Shown piece after piece: positions 19,673-29,948 of a DNA stretch of 64,000 bases (positions within the stretch are counted from its first letter, which is position 1; each line of letters begins with the position of its first letter). Made by a program: the position numbers and the translations under genes. The DNA lies in NCBI RefSeq assembly GCF_008932245.1, contig NZ_CP034909.1:3342001-3406000 (forward strand). Reading direction: 5' to 3'. This stretch comes from Sinorhizobium alkalisoli (lineage in GTDB: Bacteria > Pseudomonadota > Alphaproteobacteria > Rhizobiales > Rhizobiaceae). The notes under the pieces were generated by a model that had not been told where the DNA came from, did not search any database, and worked only from the letters and a program-made list of their open reading frames with translations.

Positions 19673-20428
19673 ATGTTTGCTTCCTTCAAGCGGCGCCGCG
19701 GCGGTCAAACGCCGGCTCAAGTCACGCGGGAGATCGCGGTGGCCGGCAAAGTTTTGCCCTTGACCATCCGGCAGAATGCGCGCGCGACGCGGATGACGCT
19801 GCGCATCGAGCCGGGCGGCCGGGCCCTGAAGCTGACCGTACCCGAGGGTCTGCCGGAACGCGAAGTCAGCGCATTCCTCACCCGCCAGCAGGGCTGGCTG
19901 ATGACCAGGCTCGCGCGCTTTTCCGGCGAGAGCGAGATCGGGCATGGCGGAATAATCTTCATTCGTGGGGTCGGCCACCGGATCGAGCGGACTGGCCGCA
20001 TTCGCGGGCTGACGGAGGCGGTGACGCTCGGCGACGAGGCGATCTTAAGGGTCGGCGGGGCGGAAGAGCACCTGCGCCGGCGCATCGCCGATTTCCTAAA
20101 GAAGGAAGCGCGGCTGGAACTGGAGCGGCTCGTTGCCGTCTATTCCGGCAGGATCGGCCGCCCGGTGCGCTCGCTGAGCCTCAAGGACACCCGCAGCCGC
20201 TGGGGATCCTGTTCCGCCGAAGGAGACTTGAGCTTTTCCTGGCGTATCGCCATGGCGCCGCCGAAAGTGATCGCCTATCTCGCAGCCCATGAAGTCGCCC
20301 ACCTCCAGGAGATGAATCACGGACCGGATTTCTGGGCGCTCTGCGAAAAATTGTGCCCGGATACCCGCGACGCCCGGCATTGGCTGAAGCGCAACGGCAC
20401 CATGCTGCACGCGATCGATTTCGGTTAG
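19673..20428 (+). CDS. YgjP/SprT-like metallopeptidase (DUF45 family)
   Basis: This 251-residue protein carries the zinc-protease motif in VIAYLAAHEVAHLQEMNHGPDF: HExxH plus the downstream His of NHGPDFW. The preceding DTRSRWGSCS is the other conserved block of the YgjP-like (DUF45) family. The N-terminal half is a beta-rich region typical of these proteins. No signal peptide is visible, so it is probably cytoplasmic. The physiological substrate is not known. It lies upstream of trpF with a 197-base gap that contains no recognisable gene. Confidence 0.82.
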   Translation: MFASFKRRRGGQTPAQVTREIAVAGKVLPLTIRQNARATRMTLRIEPGGRALKLTVPEGLPEREVSAFLTRQQGWLMTRLARFSGESEIGHGGIIFIRGVGHRIERTGRIRGLTEAVTLGDEAILRVGGAEEHLRRRIADFLKKEARLELERLVAVYSGRIGRPVRSLSLKDTRSRWGSCSAEGDLSFSWRIAMAPPKVIAYLAAHEVAHLQEMNHGPDFWALCEKLCPDTRDARHWLKRNGTMLHAIDFG

Positions 20429-20625
20429 ACGAGGGCCTGGCCGAATTGTCCCGGCAATTAAGCGGATGCGGATAAGGGAAAAGTCGCCGCCGGCGGCACG
20501 GTTTCCTCGCAACCGGGTAAGATCCCGAAAGCGAAGATGCGCCCCGCGCAACGGCGCTCCCGATAGGCTCGGCAATAAAACGGTTTTTCTCGACTCGCGG
20601 CGCGTTTCGTGCAAGGTCGCATCCC

Positions 20626-21300
20626 ATGAATACGCAAGTGAAGATCTGTGGATTGACGACCCCGGAAGCCGCGGAGCATGCGGTGGCTCTTGGCGCCTCG
20701 CATGCGGGCTTCATCTTCTTCCCCAAAAGCCCGCGCAACATCGAGCCCGACGATTCGGGGCGGCTGGCCGAGCGGATTCGCGACCGAGCGAAGATCGTCG
20801 CCGTCACCGTCAACGCGGAGAACGACGACCTCGACGAAATCGTCTCCGCGCTCGATCCGGATATCCTGCAACTTCATGGGCAGGAGAGCCCGGAGCGGGT
20901 GTTGTCCATCAAGGCGATCTACGGTCTCCCGGTAATGAAGGCCCTGTCGATCCGCGAGGCGTCCGATCTCGACCGGATCGATCCCTATCTCGGGATCGTC
21001 GATCGCTTCCTCTTCGACGCCAAGCCGCCGGCCGGGTCGGAATTGCCCGGCGGCAATGGCGTTTCTTTCGATTGGCGGCTGCTGGAGGCGCTTGACGAAA
21101 GCGTGGATTACATGCTTTCCGGTGGGCTGAATGCAACGAATATCGGCGAGGCCTTGGCGCTGACCGGCGCCCGTGCCGTCGATATTTCCTCCGGGGTCGA
21201 GAGCGCGCCGGGTGTCAAGGATTTGAAGCTTATGGATGCGTTTTTCGATGCGGTTCGCCGCGCCGAAGCCGAACGGCCACGATCAGGGAGCAAGACGTGA
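20626..21300 (+). CDS. trpF: Phosphoribosylanthranilate isomerase
   Basis: This 224-residue TIM-barrel enzyme of tryptophan synthesis converts phosphoribosylanthranilate to CdRP. Signature blocks are [12 protein letters not shown] (catalytic Cys), [30 protein letters not shown] and the phosphate-binding end LSGGLNATN with [10 protein letters not shown]. The start at 20626 gives the standard length. It opens the trpF-trpB-trpA-accD-folC run. Its TGA overlaps the GTG of trpB (GTGA). No Trp-rich leader peptide is apparent in the upstream gap, so attenuation is not indicated here. Confidence 0.97.
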   Translation: MNTQVKICGLTTPEAAEHAVALGASHAGFIFFPKSPRNIEPDDSGRLAERIRDRAKIVAVTVNAENDDLDEIVSALDPDILQLHGQESPERVLSIKAIYGLPVMKALSIREASDLDRIDPYLGIVDRFLFDAKPPAGSELPGGNGVSFDWRLLEALDESVDYMLSGGLNATNIGEALALTGARAVDISSGVESAPGVKDLKLMDAFFDAVRRAEAERPRSGSKT

Positions 21301-22517
21301 ATCAGCCGCTTAAACCGAACTCCTTCAGAGCCGGACCCGACGAGGACGGCCGCTTCGGCATTTTCGGTGGCCGTTTCGTGGCAGAAACGCTGATGCCGCT
21401 GATCCTCGATCTCCAGGATGAATGGAACAAGGCGAAGAACGATCCCGCCTTCAAGGCGGAGCTTGAAGAACTCGGCGCCCATTATATCGGCCGCCCGAGC
21501 CCGCTTTATTTCGCCGAGCGGCTGACGGCCGAACTCGGGGGCGCCAAGATCTATTTCAAGCGCGAGGAACTGAACCACACCGGTTCGCACAAGATCAACA
21601 ATTGCATCGGCCAGATCCTGCTTGCCAAGCGCATGGGCAAGACCCGCATCATCGCGGAGACCGGTGCGGGCCAGCATGGCGTGGCCTCCGCCACCGTCGC
21701 CGCGCGCTTCGGCCTGCCCTGCGTCGTCTATATGGGCGCCACCGACGTCGAGCGGCAGGCGCCGAACGTCTTCCGCATGAAGCTCCTCGGCGCCGAGGTG
21801 AAGCCGGTGACGGCCGGCCACGGTACGCTCAAGGACGCGATGAACGAGGCGCTGCGCGACTGGGTGACGAATGTCGACAGCACATACTACCTGATCGGCA
21901 CCGCCGCCGGTCCGCACCCCTATCCGGAAATGGTTCGCGATTTCCAGGCGGTCATCGGCCAGGAGGCCAAGGAGCAGATCATCAAGGCCGAAGGCCGGCT
22001 GCCCGACCTCGTTGTCGCGGCCGTGGGCGGCGGCTCGAACGCGATCGGCATTTTCCACCCCTTCCTCGACGACGACGGCGTCCGCATTGTCGGCGTCGAA
22101 GCCGGCGGCAAGGGGCTCGGCGGCGATGAGCATTGCGCTTCGATCACGGCCGGCTCGCCGGGCGTGCTGCACGGCAACCGCACCTATCTGCTGCAGGACG
22201 GCGACGGACAGATCAAGGAGGGCCATTCGATCTCGGCGGGCCTCGACTATCCGGGCATCGGCCCGGAGCACGCATGGCTCAACGATATCGGCCGCGTCGA
22301 ATATGTGCCGATCATGGACCATGAGGCGCTCGAGGCCTTCCAGACATTGACCCGCCTCGAAGGCATCATTCCGGCGCTCGAGCCGTCGCATGCGCTTGCC
22401 GAGGTCATCAAGCGGGCGCCGAAAATGGGCAAAGATGAGATCATCCTGATGAATCTCTCCGGTCGCGGCGACAAGGACATTTTTACCGTCGGCAAACTTC
22501 TGGGTATGGGGCAATAA
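21297..22517 (+). CDS. trpB: Tryptophan synthase beta chain
   Basis: This 406-residue PLP enzyme joins indole and serine to give tryptophan, in complex with TrpA. The PLP lysine is in [15 protein letters not shown]. The phosphate-binding loop is VGGGSNAIG, and [10 protein letters not shown] is the usual COMM-domain entry. The GTG start overlaps the trpF stop by four bases. It is four bases upstream of trpA, so the three trp genes are translationally linked. The sequence looks intact, with all expected catalytic residues. Confidence 0.97.
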   Translation: MNQPLKPNSFRAGPDEDGRFGIFGGRFVAETLMPLILDLQDEWNKAKNDPAFKAELEELGAHYIGRPSPLYFAERLTAELGGAKIYFKREELNHTGSHKINNCIGQILLAKRMGKTRIIAETGAGQHGVASATVAARFGLPCVVYMGATDVERQAPNVFRMKLLGAEVKPVTAGHGTLKDAMNEALRDWVTNVDSTYYLIGTAAGPHPYPEMVRDFQAVIGQEAKEQIIKAEGRLPDLVVAAVGGGSNAIGIFHPFLDDDGVRIVGVEAGGKGLGGDEHCASITAGSPGVLHGNRTYLLQDGDGQIKEGHSISAGLDYPGIGPEHAWLNDIGRVEYVPIMDHEALEAFQTLTRLEGIIPALEPSHALAEVIKRAPKMGKDEIILMNLSGRGDKDIFTVGKLLGMGQ

Positions 22518-22521
22518 CGAC

Positions 22522-23361
22522 ATGACCGCACGCATGGAACAGAGGTTCGCCGACGTTGCGGCCGAGGGTCGCCCGGTGCTCGTCACCTATTTCATGGGCG
22601 GCGATCCGGATTTCGAAACGTCGCTGGCGATCATGAGGGCACTGCCGAAGGCGGGTGCCGATATCATCGAACTCGGCGTGCCCTTTTCCGATCCGATGGC
22701 CGACGGTCCGGCGATCCAGCTCGCCGGCCAGCGTGCCCTCAAGGGCGGTCAGACGCTTGCCAAGACGCTGGAGCTTGCCAGGCGCTTCCGGGTGGAAGAT
22801 CAGGGCACCCCGATCGTGCTGATGGGCTATTACAACCCGATCTATATTTACGGAGTCGAGCGCTTCCTCGCCGATGCAGTCGCGGCCGGGGTCGACGGGC
22901 TGATCGTCGTCGACCTGCCGCCGGAAATGGATGACGAGCTCTGCATTCCGGCGCTCGCAAAGGGCATCAGCTTCATCCGCCTGGCGACGCCGACGACCGA
23001 CGATCGCCGTCTGCCCAAGGTGCTCGAGAACACCTCCGGTTTCGTCTATTACGTCTCTATGACCGGCATCACCGGCTCGGCCCTGCCCGATCCGTCGCTG
23101 ATCGCCGGGGCGGTCGGACGCATCAAGTCGCACACCGATCTGCCCGTCTGCGTCGGCTTTGGCGTCAAGACTGCGGAGCATGCGCGGGTGATCGGTGCAT
23201 CGGCCGATGGCGTCGTGGTCGGCACGGCCATCGTCAACCAGATCGCCTCGAGCCTGACGGAAGACGGCCATGCGACCGAAGCGACGGTGCCGGGCGTCGA
23301 GGCGCTGGTGCGGGGGCTCTCGGCGGGCGTCCGGGCGGCAAGACTCGCGGCAGCCGAATAA
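22522..23361 (+). CDS. trpA: Tryptophan synthase alpha chain
   Basis: This 279-residue TIM barrel cleaves indole-3-glycerol phosphate to indole and glyceraldehyde 3-phosphate. The conserved catalytic Glu lies in [16 protein letters not shown], the Asp in [12 protein letters not shown], and the phosphate site in VCVGFGVKT and GVVVGTAIV. It starts 4 bases after trpB and is followed after 49 bases by accD. Confidence 0.97.
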   Translation: MTARMEQRFADVAAEGRPVLVTYFMGGDPDFETSLAIMRALPKAGADIIELGVPFSDPMADGPAIQLAGQRALKGGQTLAKTLELARRFRVEDQGTPIVLMGYYNPIYIYGVERFLADAVAAGVDGLIVVDLPPEMDDELCIPALAKGISFIRLATPTTDDRRLPKVLENTSGFVYYVSMTGITGSALPDPSLIAGAVGRIKSHTDLPVCVGFGVKTAEHARVIGASADGVVVGTAIVNQIASSLTEDGHATEATVPGVEALVRGLSAGVRAARLAAAE

Positions 23362-23410
23362 TCCGCCTATATTGGCGCGCAATTCGAAGGACATCTTCAG
23401 GAGTCAATAA

Positions 23411-24325
23411 GTGAACTGGATCACAAGCTACGTTCGGCCGAAGATCAATTCGATGCTGGGCCGCAGGGAAGTTCCGGAAAACCTCTGGATCAAATGCCCT
23501 GATACCGGCGAGATGGTGTTCCATCGCGATCTCGAAGAGAACAAGTGGGTCATCCCGCAATCCGGCCACCACATGAAGATGCCGGCCAAGGCACGTCTGA
23601 AGGACCTGTTCGACGGCGGCATCTATGAGGCTCTGCCGCAGCCGAAGGTGGCGCAGGATCCGCTGAAGTTTCGCGATTCGAAGAAATATATCGATCGCCT
23701 GCGCGACAGCCGTGCCAAGACCGAACTCGAAGACACGATCGTCGCCGGCCTCGGCCTCGTCCATGGCATGAAGCTCGTCGCAGTCGTGCACGAGTTCAAC
23801 TTCATCGGCGGCTCGCTCGGCATGGCGGCGGGCGAAGCGATCGTCAAGGCCTTCGAACGGGCGATCGCGGAGAAGTGCCCGCTGGTCATCTTTCCGGCTT
23901 CTGGCGGCGCCCGTATGCAGGAAGGCATCCTGTCGCTGATGCAACTGCCGCGCACCACGGTCGCCGTGAACATGCTCAAGGAAGCAGGCCTCCCCTATAT
24001 AGTCGTGCTCACCAATCCGACGACCGGCGGTGTCACCGCCTCCTATGCGATGCTGGGTGACATCCACATGGCCGAGCCCGGCGCCGAAATCGGCTTTGCC
24101 GGCAAGCGGGTGATCGAGCAGACCCTGCGGGAGAAGCTGCCCGACGGCTTCCAGACCTCCGAATATCTCCTGGAGCACGGAATGGTGGACATGGTGGTCA
24201 GGCGCCACGACCTCCCGGAGACGCTGGCACGCGTCCTGAAGATCCTGATGAAGAAACCCGCGGAAGCCGCAAAGCGCGAAGAAACCGCCCAGGTGTCCGT
24301 GCTGCCGCTCGCGGCCAGGGCCTGA
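23411..24325 (+). CDS. accD: Acetyl-CoA carboxylase carboxyltransferase subunit beta, with degenerate zinc ribbon
   Basis: This 304-residue carboxyltransferase beta subunit works with AccA to make malonyl-CoA. The crotonase-type core is intact ([58 protein letters not shown]). The N-terminal zinc ribbon of the E. coli type has lost three of four cysteines: positions equivalent to the CxxC pairs read C29, T32, I48 and S51. The start is a GTG at 23411, with AGGAG 7 bases upstream. Placement after trpA and before folC is the usual rhizobial order. Confidence 0.96.
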   Translation: MNWITSYVRPKINSMLGRREVPENLWIKCPDTGEMVFHRDLEENKWVIPQSGHHMKMPAKARLKDLFDGGIYEALPQPKVAQDPLKFRDSKKYIDRLRDSRAKTELEDTIVAGLGLVHGMKLVAVVHEFNFIGGSLGMAAGEAIVKAFERAIAEKCPLVIFPASGGARMQEGILSLMQLPRTTVAVNMLKEAGLPYIVVLTNPTTGGVTASYAMLGDIHMAEPGAEIGFAGKRVIEQTLREKLPDGFQTSEYLLEHGMVDMVVRRHDLPETLARVLKILMKKPAEAAKREETAQVSVLPLAARA

Positions 24326-24332
24326 GCCGCAG

Positions 24333-24380
24333 TAGCACCTGAATTGCTGCATGTCTTTCCCCGGAGCAGACATGCGGCAG
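24333..24380. repeat. Degenerate copy of the CTGCATGTCT palindromic intergenic repeat
   Basis: AGTAGCACCTGAATTGCTGC leads into CATGTCT (24350-24356), which pairs with AGACATG (24368-24374). The order matches part of the repeat at 45907-46006 (GTAGCACTTTGAAGTGCTGC, then CATGTCT and AGACATG). The long GC-rich hairpin of that copy is missing here. Confidence 0.6.
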
Positions 24381-24462
24381 ACGTGCAAGAGCGAGGCGGA
24401 GCGAACCCGCCTCGCATCTGTTCCGATCCCGCTGCAGCGGTCCTATTCTCGAGGCAAACATA

Positions 24463-25806
24463 ATGACGGCGGCTGAGGTCAGCGAAGCGGCGCAGGAGAT
24501 CGAGAAGCTTCTCGCGCTCCATCCAAAGGGGTTCGACCTGTCGCTGGACAGGATCACCCGCCTGCTTGCGGCGCTCGGAAACCCCGACCGACGCTTGCCG
24601 CCGGTCATTCATGTTGCCGGTACGAACGGCAAAGGCTCCGCCACCGCCTTTTCACGGGCGATCCTCGAGGCGGCGGGCTACAGCGTGCACGTGCACACCT
24701 CGCCGCATCTCGTCAACTGGCACGAGCGCTATCGCCTCGGAGCGAGGGGCGGAAAGGGTAGGCTCGTCAGCGACCCGGTCCTTGCCGATGCGGTGCGCCG
24801 CGTTGCGGCGGCCAATGCCGGCCAGAAGGTGACTGTCTTCGAACTGCTGACAGCTGTCACCTTCCTGCTTTTCGCCGAGCATCCGGCCGATGTCGCGATC
24901 ATCGAGGTCGGGCTTGGGGGCCGCTACGATGCGACGAATGTCATCGCCCGGCCGGCCTGCTCCGTCATCATGCCGATCTCGCTCGACCACCAGGCCTATC
25001 TCGGCGATCGGGTGGAACTGATCGCCGCCGAAAAGGCCGGCATCATGAAACGCGGCTGCCCCGTGGTGATCGGCCATCAGGAGGAGGACGGCGCGCGCGA
25101 CGTGCTCGTCGAAACCGCCGAGCGGCTCGGCTGCCCGACGTCCGTCTACGGTCAGGACTTCATGGCGCATGAAGAGTACGGCAGGCTGATCTACCAGGAC
25201 GAGGGCGGACTTGCGGACCTGCCGTTGCCGCGCCTGCCCGGCCGGCACCAATATGCAAATGCCGCCGCGGCTATCCGCGCCGTGCGGGCCGCCGGTTTCG
25301 AGGTGCCGGAGGCAGCGATCGAGAAGGGCCTCGCAAGCGTGGAATGGCCGGGCCGGCTGCAGCGCCTTGCCGGCGGCAAGCTGTCTCATCACGGACCGGC
25401 GGGAGCCGAGATCTGGATCGATGGCGGCCACAATCCCGGCGCCGGTCAAGTCATTGCCGAGGCGATGGCGGGCTTCGAGGAACGAGAGCCGCGACCGCTG
25501 TTCCTGATCATCGGCATGATCAACACCAAGGATCCGGTGGGTTATTTTCAGGCCTTCCTCGATCTCGCCGAGCAGGTCTTCACCGTACCGATCCACGGCT
25601 CCGATGCCGGGCTCGATCCCGTCGCTCTCGCTGCAGATGCGGCATCGGCGGGCTTCGAGACCAATGCGACGTCGTCAGTCGCAGAGGCGCTCGGCCTCAT
25701 CGCCGAGCTCACGCAGGAGGATCCGGTGCCGCCGCGCATCCTGATCGGCGGTTCGCTGTATCTCGTGGGCAACGTGCTCGCCGAAAACGGCACCCCCCCG
25801 CAGTGA
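24463..25806 (+). CDS. folC: Bifunctional folylpolyglutamate synthase / dihydrofolate synthase
   Basis: This 447-residue Mur-ligase-type enzyme adds glutamate to dihydropteroate and folates. The ATP-binding motif is VAGTNGKGSATAF. Further signatures are HTSPHLVNWHERY, VGLGGRYDATNV, ISLDHQAYLG with EKAGIMK (carbamylated Lys region) and the C-terminal IDGGHNPGA. It is the last gene of the trpFBA-accD-folC run, 137 bases after accD, and converges on trxA. The start at 24463 fits the family length. Confidence 0.95.
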   Translation: MTAAEVSEAAQEIEKLLALHPKGFDLSLDRITRLLAALGNPDRRLPPVIHVAGTNGKGSATAFSRAILEAAGYSVHVHTSPHLVNWHERYRLGARGGKGRLVSDPVLADAVRRVAAANAGQKVTVFELLTAVTFLLFAEHPADVAIIEVGLGGRYDATNVIARPACSVIMPISLDHQAYLGDRVELIAAEKAGIMKRGCPVVIGHQEEDGARDVLVETAERLGCPTSVYGQDFMAHEEYGRLIYQDEGGLADLPLPRLPGRHQYANAAAAIRAVRAAGFEVPEAAIEKGLASVEWPGRLQRLAGGKLSHHGPAGAEIWIDGGHNPGAGQVIAEAMAGFEEREPRPLFLIIGMINTKDPVGYFQAFLDLAEQVFTVPIHGSDAGLDPVALAADAASAGFETNATSSVAEALGLIAELTQEDPVPPRILIGGSLYLVGNVLAENGTPPQ

Positions 25807-25913
25807 GGCGGGCGGAGCAACCCTGTTCAGGCGCATCGCATGGATTGCCGAATCACCGGGGCTGTCGTTCAGCCAAGGCCAGGAGGCAGCCATAGCTCTG
25901 ACTGCCGGGCAAG

Positions 25914-25941
25914 AAAAAAGCCCGGGCAGGCCGGGCCTTTC
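25914..25941 (-). terminator. Rho-independent terminator of trxA
   Basis: Read on the minus strand, GCCCGG (25931-25936) and CCGGGC (25920-25925) form the stem around a 5-base loop. Six T residues follow (the A-run at 25914-25919). It lies 27 bases after the trxA stop in the convergent folC-trxA gap. Confidence 0.85.
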
Positions 25942-25967
25942 AGGTTCAAATCTCTCGAACTCGCCGC

Positions 25968-26291
25968 TCAAGCGGCCGCATTGGAAATCCAGGAGCTCAG
26001 TGCCGTCTTGGGAGCAGCGCCGACCTTGATGTCGGCAACTTCGCCGGCCTTGAACACGGCGAGCGTGGGGATCGAGCGCACGCCGTACTGGGCGGCGAGT
26101 TCCGGGTTTTCGTCGATGTTGAGCTTGGCGACCTTGACCTTGCCCGCCAGCTCGGCGGCAATTTCCTCAAGGCTCGGCGCTATCATTTTGCACGGGCCGC
26201 ACCACTCCGCCCAGAAATCCACGACGACCGGCTCAGCGGAATTCAGGACTTCTTTTTGAAAGTTGGACGCATCGACTTTTACGGTAGCCAT
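25968..26291 (-). CDS. trxA: Thioredoxin
   Basis: This 107-residue cytoplasmic thioredoxin has the redox motif WCGPCK (Cys31 and Cys34) and the cis-proline segment [13 protein letters not shown]. It reduces protein disulfides using electrons from thioredoxin reductase. It lies 87 bases downstream of addA in the same direction and could be partly expressed from that transcript, though the gap is long enough for its own promoter. A clear terminator follows. Confidence 0.97.
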   Translation of the reverse strand: MATVKVDASNFQKEVLNSAEPVVVDFWAEWCGPCKMIAPSLEEIAAELAGKVKVAKLNIDENPELAAQYGVRSIPTLAVFKAGEVADIKVGAAPKTALSSWISNAAA

Positions 26292-26378
26292 CGGCTGCTC
26301 CTTGCGTTCGGAAATGGCATTGTCCAGATGTTGTGCCTGATGTGAGGCCTCGCCACCGGATTTTCAATAAGGGGTATC

Positions 26379-29300
26379 TCACTTTGTCGCGAGCTCTTCA
26401 AGGCTCCTGTCCAGCATCGTATCGGTCAGCACCCTGACGGCGGGACCCTCGGTGAAGATCAGCACGGAACGGAATTGCCTGCCGGGATAGAGCGGCTTCA
26501 GGAGTTCCCGATAGATGGCAAGCTGCGTCCGGTGAACAGGGGCAATCTCCTCGAGTGTTTCCGGCACCTGGCGATTGGTCTTGAAATCGGCGATGGTCAC
26601 CGCGTCGTTGGAAGCAGCCAGGCGGTCGATTCGTCCGGAGACCGCGAACTCGCGCCCGCCAAGCTTCAGCGTTCCCATGACGGAGACTTCCGCGCGGCTT
26701 TGCCCGCCGAAAAGCGACGTGAGGTCGGGATGATCGAGCACGTCAATGACGGCGTCGATCAGCCGGCTCCGGTCCTTATCCGACCAGCGCGGCACGGACC
26801 GGCTGAGATAGCGTTCGGCCGCGGCGCGGCGTTCGGCGCCGTCGATCGCGGGCAGGACCTGCAGCAGCCGGTGCAGGATCGCGCCGCGCAGCATCGAGAA
26901 GTTTGGCGCACCCTTTTCGGCAAAGAGAGCCGAACCGACGATCACCTCCCCATCCGGATCATCGATTGCGATCCTCGTGCCGGAGGGGGTGAGCGGCCGA
27001 GGCAGCCGGCGCTGCGGCGGCAGGGGCATCGAAAGGGCGGGCGGCAGGCCGGACGCCGCCGGTCCCGATTTCGCCGGAGTCGCGTCCGTCTCCTTCAGTG
27101 CCACGGGCACCTGCGTCTCGCGCCAGATATGTCCGGTCCATTCCTCGCCGCCGGCACGGAAGACCGCCGGTCTGGCACGGCCCTTCGGGTCATGGGCGAG
27201 CGTTCCCCGCACCATGGCATGCCATGTATCAGGCGTCTGTCGCTGACCGCGATAGCCGCAGACGACCAGGCGGTCCGCGGCGCGCGTCATGCCGACATAG
27301 AGCAGGCGCCGATATTCCTCCTCGGCCAGTGTCTTCAGGCGCTCGTTATCCTCGGAGATCAGCGAATTGGATGGCGATCCAGGTGCCCGCCAGGCCGGAA
27401 CGCCCAACAGCGAACGATCGGCCCGCCGTCTTTCGAGAAGGCGTAGGTCCGACACTTGCTGACGGACGAAGGCGGCGCCGCCGCCATCGACCAGGAAAAC
27501 GACAGAGGCCTCGAGGCCCTTCGCCGCATGCACGGTCATGACACGCACCTCGTCGCGCTCCTTGTCCTGCTCGCGCTTCACCGTCGGCGCCTCGATCTCG
27601 AGCGTCGAGATGAAGGCCTGCAGGCCGGGCAGGCCGTTTCTTTCGTGGTCGAGGGCGAAGGTCAGGAACTCGTCGAGAATGTCGCCGACCTCGCTGCCGA
27701 GCCGCGCCAGAAAGGCGCGCCGGCCGCCCTGGGCGCCGAGCACGCGGGCATAGAAATCGTGCGGCGGCAGGGTGCGGGCGAGGCTTCGGAAGTCGGCGAG
27801 CCTCCTGGCGACCTCACCGAAGCGGCTGCTCTCTTCCGCCGCAAGCCGTTGCAACCGCAGCCAGAGGCTCTCGCCTTCCGCCCGGGGCGCCGCGAGCTCG
27901 AAGAGATCGTCTTCGCCAAGATTGAAGAGCGGGCTCTTGAGCAGCGCGGCAAGAGATAGATCGTCCTCCGACAGCAACACGAATCGGCCGAGCGCCATCA
28001 GGTCCTGCACGGCGATATGGCTGTTCAGCACCAGCCGGTCGGCGCCGGCGACGGGGATGTTGCCGCGGCGCTTGAGCGCCCGCGTCAGCGCGTTGACGAA
28101 GGCATCGCGCTTGCGCACGAGCACGATGACGTCGCCGGGGCGCATGGGTCGCCGCACGCCCTTCTCGATCACCGCTTCCTTGCCGATCCAGTCCTCGAGT
28201 ACCGCTGCGATCCGCCGCGCAAGCGTGTTCACCGGCGCCCGTTCCGGCGTCGCATCGAAGGGCGCGGTCCACTCGTCCTCGGATGCGGTCGGCTCCGGTG
28301 CAATCACATCCCAGATGTCGACGGCGCCAGGATGGCCGATCCGGTTGGAGGCGTGCACGACCGCTTCGCTTCGGGCGCTAAGACCTTTCGCATTGGCCGG
28401 ATTGGCAAAGACCGTATCGACCGCCGACAGCACGTCTACCGTCGAGCGGAAGGAAAGCTGCAGGCGGATCGGGCTGAAGTGCCGGTTTGCGCCGCGCACG
28501 CGCCGCTCGGTGAGGAGGCTCTCCTTTGAGAAGCGCTCCGGCCGCGCCCCTTGGAAGGAATAGATCGACTGCTTCTCGTCGCCGACGGCGAAGATTGTCC
28601 TGTCGTCGGCGCGCGCCGTCTCGCCGGCGAAGAAATCGGCCGCGAGCGCCTGGATGATCGTCCATTGCGCCGGGCTCGTGTCCTGCGCTTCGTCGACGAG
28701 GATGTGGTCGATGCCCTGGTCGAGCTTGTAATGCACCCAGGCACCGACGTCGCTGCGGGAAAGCAGCGCCGCCGTTCGGTTGATCAGGTCCTCGAAGTCG
28801 AGCTGGCTGCGTGCTTTCTTGATCTCCTCATAGTCGCGGTCGAGTCTTTCGGCGAGGATGAGAGCGGCGCGCGTCGCCTCGCACATCCGCACTATGCTCA
28901 CCCGGTCGGCACAGGCCGCGATGTGATTGCGCGCCTCCTCGATCAATGGCGCAAGATGCGGCGCTCGTCCAAGCATCGCCTTGTTGAAGAAGGCGGAATC
29001 CGCCTTCGGCTTGCCGCCGCCGTTGAAGAACAGCTTCAGCAGTCGGGCGAAGCGCTCTTCCGCATCATCGAGCCCGCAAATGGCCTTCAACCCTTCGGCG
29101 ATCTCGATGGCCTTGACGCCGCCAAACTCGAGCGCCAGCGCGACATACTGATCGAGTGTCGCGCCGTTGAGGCCGGCGAGCGGCCAGACTTTGGCCATGA
29201 CGCTTCTGGTCGTCTCGCCCGGCGCAACCCCGAGGGCGCTGCGAAGAGCCGCTTCAATTCCGCCCTCATCGGAAGCGCGGTCGAGAAAGCCGCGGATCTG

Positions 29301-29948
29301 CGTGCGATTGGCAATGATCGCCTCGAGCAGCTTCTCAAGACCGGTATCGTCGGCAAGGTCGAGCGCGGTGGCGAAGGCCGCCGCGAGCGCCGCCTCGCCC
29401 GGCCTGGCGGTGGCCGCCAGAAGCGCGCGCCGCGCATCGGCAAGCAGGACCGCGGCGGCGCGCTCGTCGAGCACGGAAAAGTGCCCCGCGACGTTTGCCT
29501 CCAGCGGGAACTGGTGCAGCAGCGCCTCGCAGAACGCGTGGATCGTCTGGATCTTCAGGCCACCGGGCGTTTCCAATGCCTTGGCGAAGAGCCGCCGCGC
29601 CTCCTGCATTTTTGCGAGCGTCGGCCGCGTTCCCTCGATCGCCGCGATCCGCTGTTCCAGCGTTGCGTCGTCGAGCGTCGCCCATTCGGCAAGCCGCTCG
29701 AAGATGCGGTTCGACATTTCGGAAGCCGCCGCCTTCGTATAGGTGAGGCAGAGGATGGCGGAAGGCCGGCAGCCGGCAAGCAGGAGCCGGATGACGCGCT
29801 GCGTCAGGACATGCGTTTTGCCCGAACCGGCATTTGCGGAGACCCAGGCCGAGCGGACCGGGTCCGAGGCGAGCGCCTGCTGTCCGGTCGTCCAGTCGAT
29901 CCACGCTTTGGGCGTCCCGTCGGCGGGTCCGAAACGGTCACTCCTCAT
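26379..29948 (-). CDS. addA: AddA: helicase-nuclease subunit for double-strand break repair
   Basis: This 1189-residue protein combines a UvrD-type SF1 helicase with a C-terminal nuclease. Helicase motifs include SANAGSGKT (Walker A, near residue 40), LTYTKAAASEM, LVDEAQDTSPAQW (Walker B), GDEKQSIYSFQGA and LYVGMTRAADRL. The nuclease core IADFKTNRQVP lies in the last 120 residues. With AddB it processes broken ends for RecA loading, the alphaproteobacterial counterpart of RecBCD. The first 11 bases overlap the end of addB, so the subunits are translationally coupled. Confidence 0.96.
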   Translation of the reverse strand: MRSDRFGPADGTPKAWIDWTTGQQALASDPVRSAWVSANAGSGKTHVLTQRVIRLLLAGCRPSAILCLTYTKAAASEMSNRIFERLAEWATLDDATLEQRIAAIEGTRPTLAKMQEARRLFAKALETPGGLKIQTIHAFCEALLHQFPLEANVAGHFSVLDERAAAVLLADARRALLAATARPGEAALAAAFATALDLADDTGLEKLLEAIIANRTQIRGFLDRASDEGGIEAALRSALGVAPGETTRSVMAKVWPLAGLNGATLDQYVALALEFGGVKAIEIAEGLKAICGLDDAEERFARLLKLFFNGGGKPKADSAFFNKAMLGRAPHLAPLIEEARNHIAACADRVSIVRMCEATRAALILAERLDRDYEEIKKARSQLDFEDLINRTAALLSRSDVGAWVHYKLDQGIDHILVDEAQDTSPAQWTIIQALAADFFAGETARADDRTIFAVGDEKQSIYSFQGARPERFSKESLLTERRVRGANRHFSPIRLQLSFRSTVDVLSAVDTVFANPANAKGLSARSEAVVHASNRIGHPGAVDIWDVIAPEPTASEDEWTAPFDATPERAPVNTLARRIAAVLEDWIGKEAVIEKGVRRPMRPGDVIVLVRKRDAFVNALTRALKRRGNIPVAGADRLVLNSHIAVQDLMALGRFVLLSEDDLSLAALLKSPLFNLGEDDLFELAAPRAEGESLWLRLQRLAAEESSRFGEVARRLADFRSLARTLPPHDFYARVLGAQGGRRAFLARLGSEVGDILDEFLTFALDHERNGLPGLQAFISTLEIEAPTVKREQDKERDEVRVMTVHAAKGLEASVVFLVDGGGAAFVRQQVSDLRLLERRRADRSLLGVPAWRAPGSPSNSLISEDNERLKTLAEEEYRRLLYVGMTRAADRLVVCGYRGQRQTPDTWHAMVRGTLAHDPKGRARPAVFRAGGEEWTGHIWRETQVPVALKETDATPAKSGPAASGLPPALSMPLPPQRRLPRPLTPSGTRIAIDDPDGEVIVGSALFAEKGAPNFSMLRGAILHRLLQVLPAIDGAERRAAAERYLSRSVPRWSDKDRSRLIDAVIDVLDHPDLTSLFGGQSRAEVSVMGTLKLGGREFAVSGRIDRLAASNDAVTIADFKTNRQVPETLEEIAPVHRTQLAIYRELLKPLYPGRQFRSVLIFTEGPAVRVLTDTMLDRSLEELATK

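Noticed and set aside
20429..20625. Tryptophan attenuator upstream of trpF
   Set aside because: No short frame rich in Trp codons and no alternative terminator/antiterminator pair was seen.
24688..24693. CACGTG inside folC as a possible parS core
   Set aside because: The flanks (GTG and CAC) do not match the TGTTT/AAACA arms, and the site is coding.
25942..25952. GGTTCAAATC near the trxA terminator resembles a tRNA T-loop
   Set aside because: The surrounding bases are the trxA terminator and the 3' end of trxA; no cloverleaf is possible.
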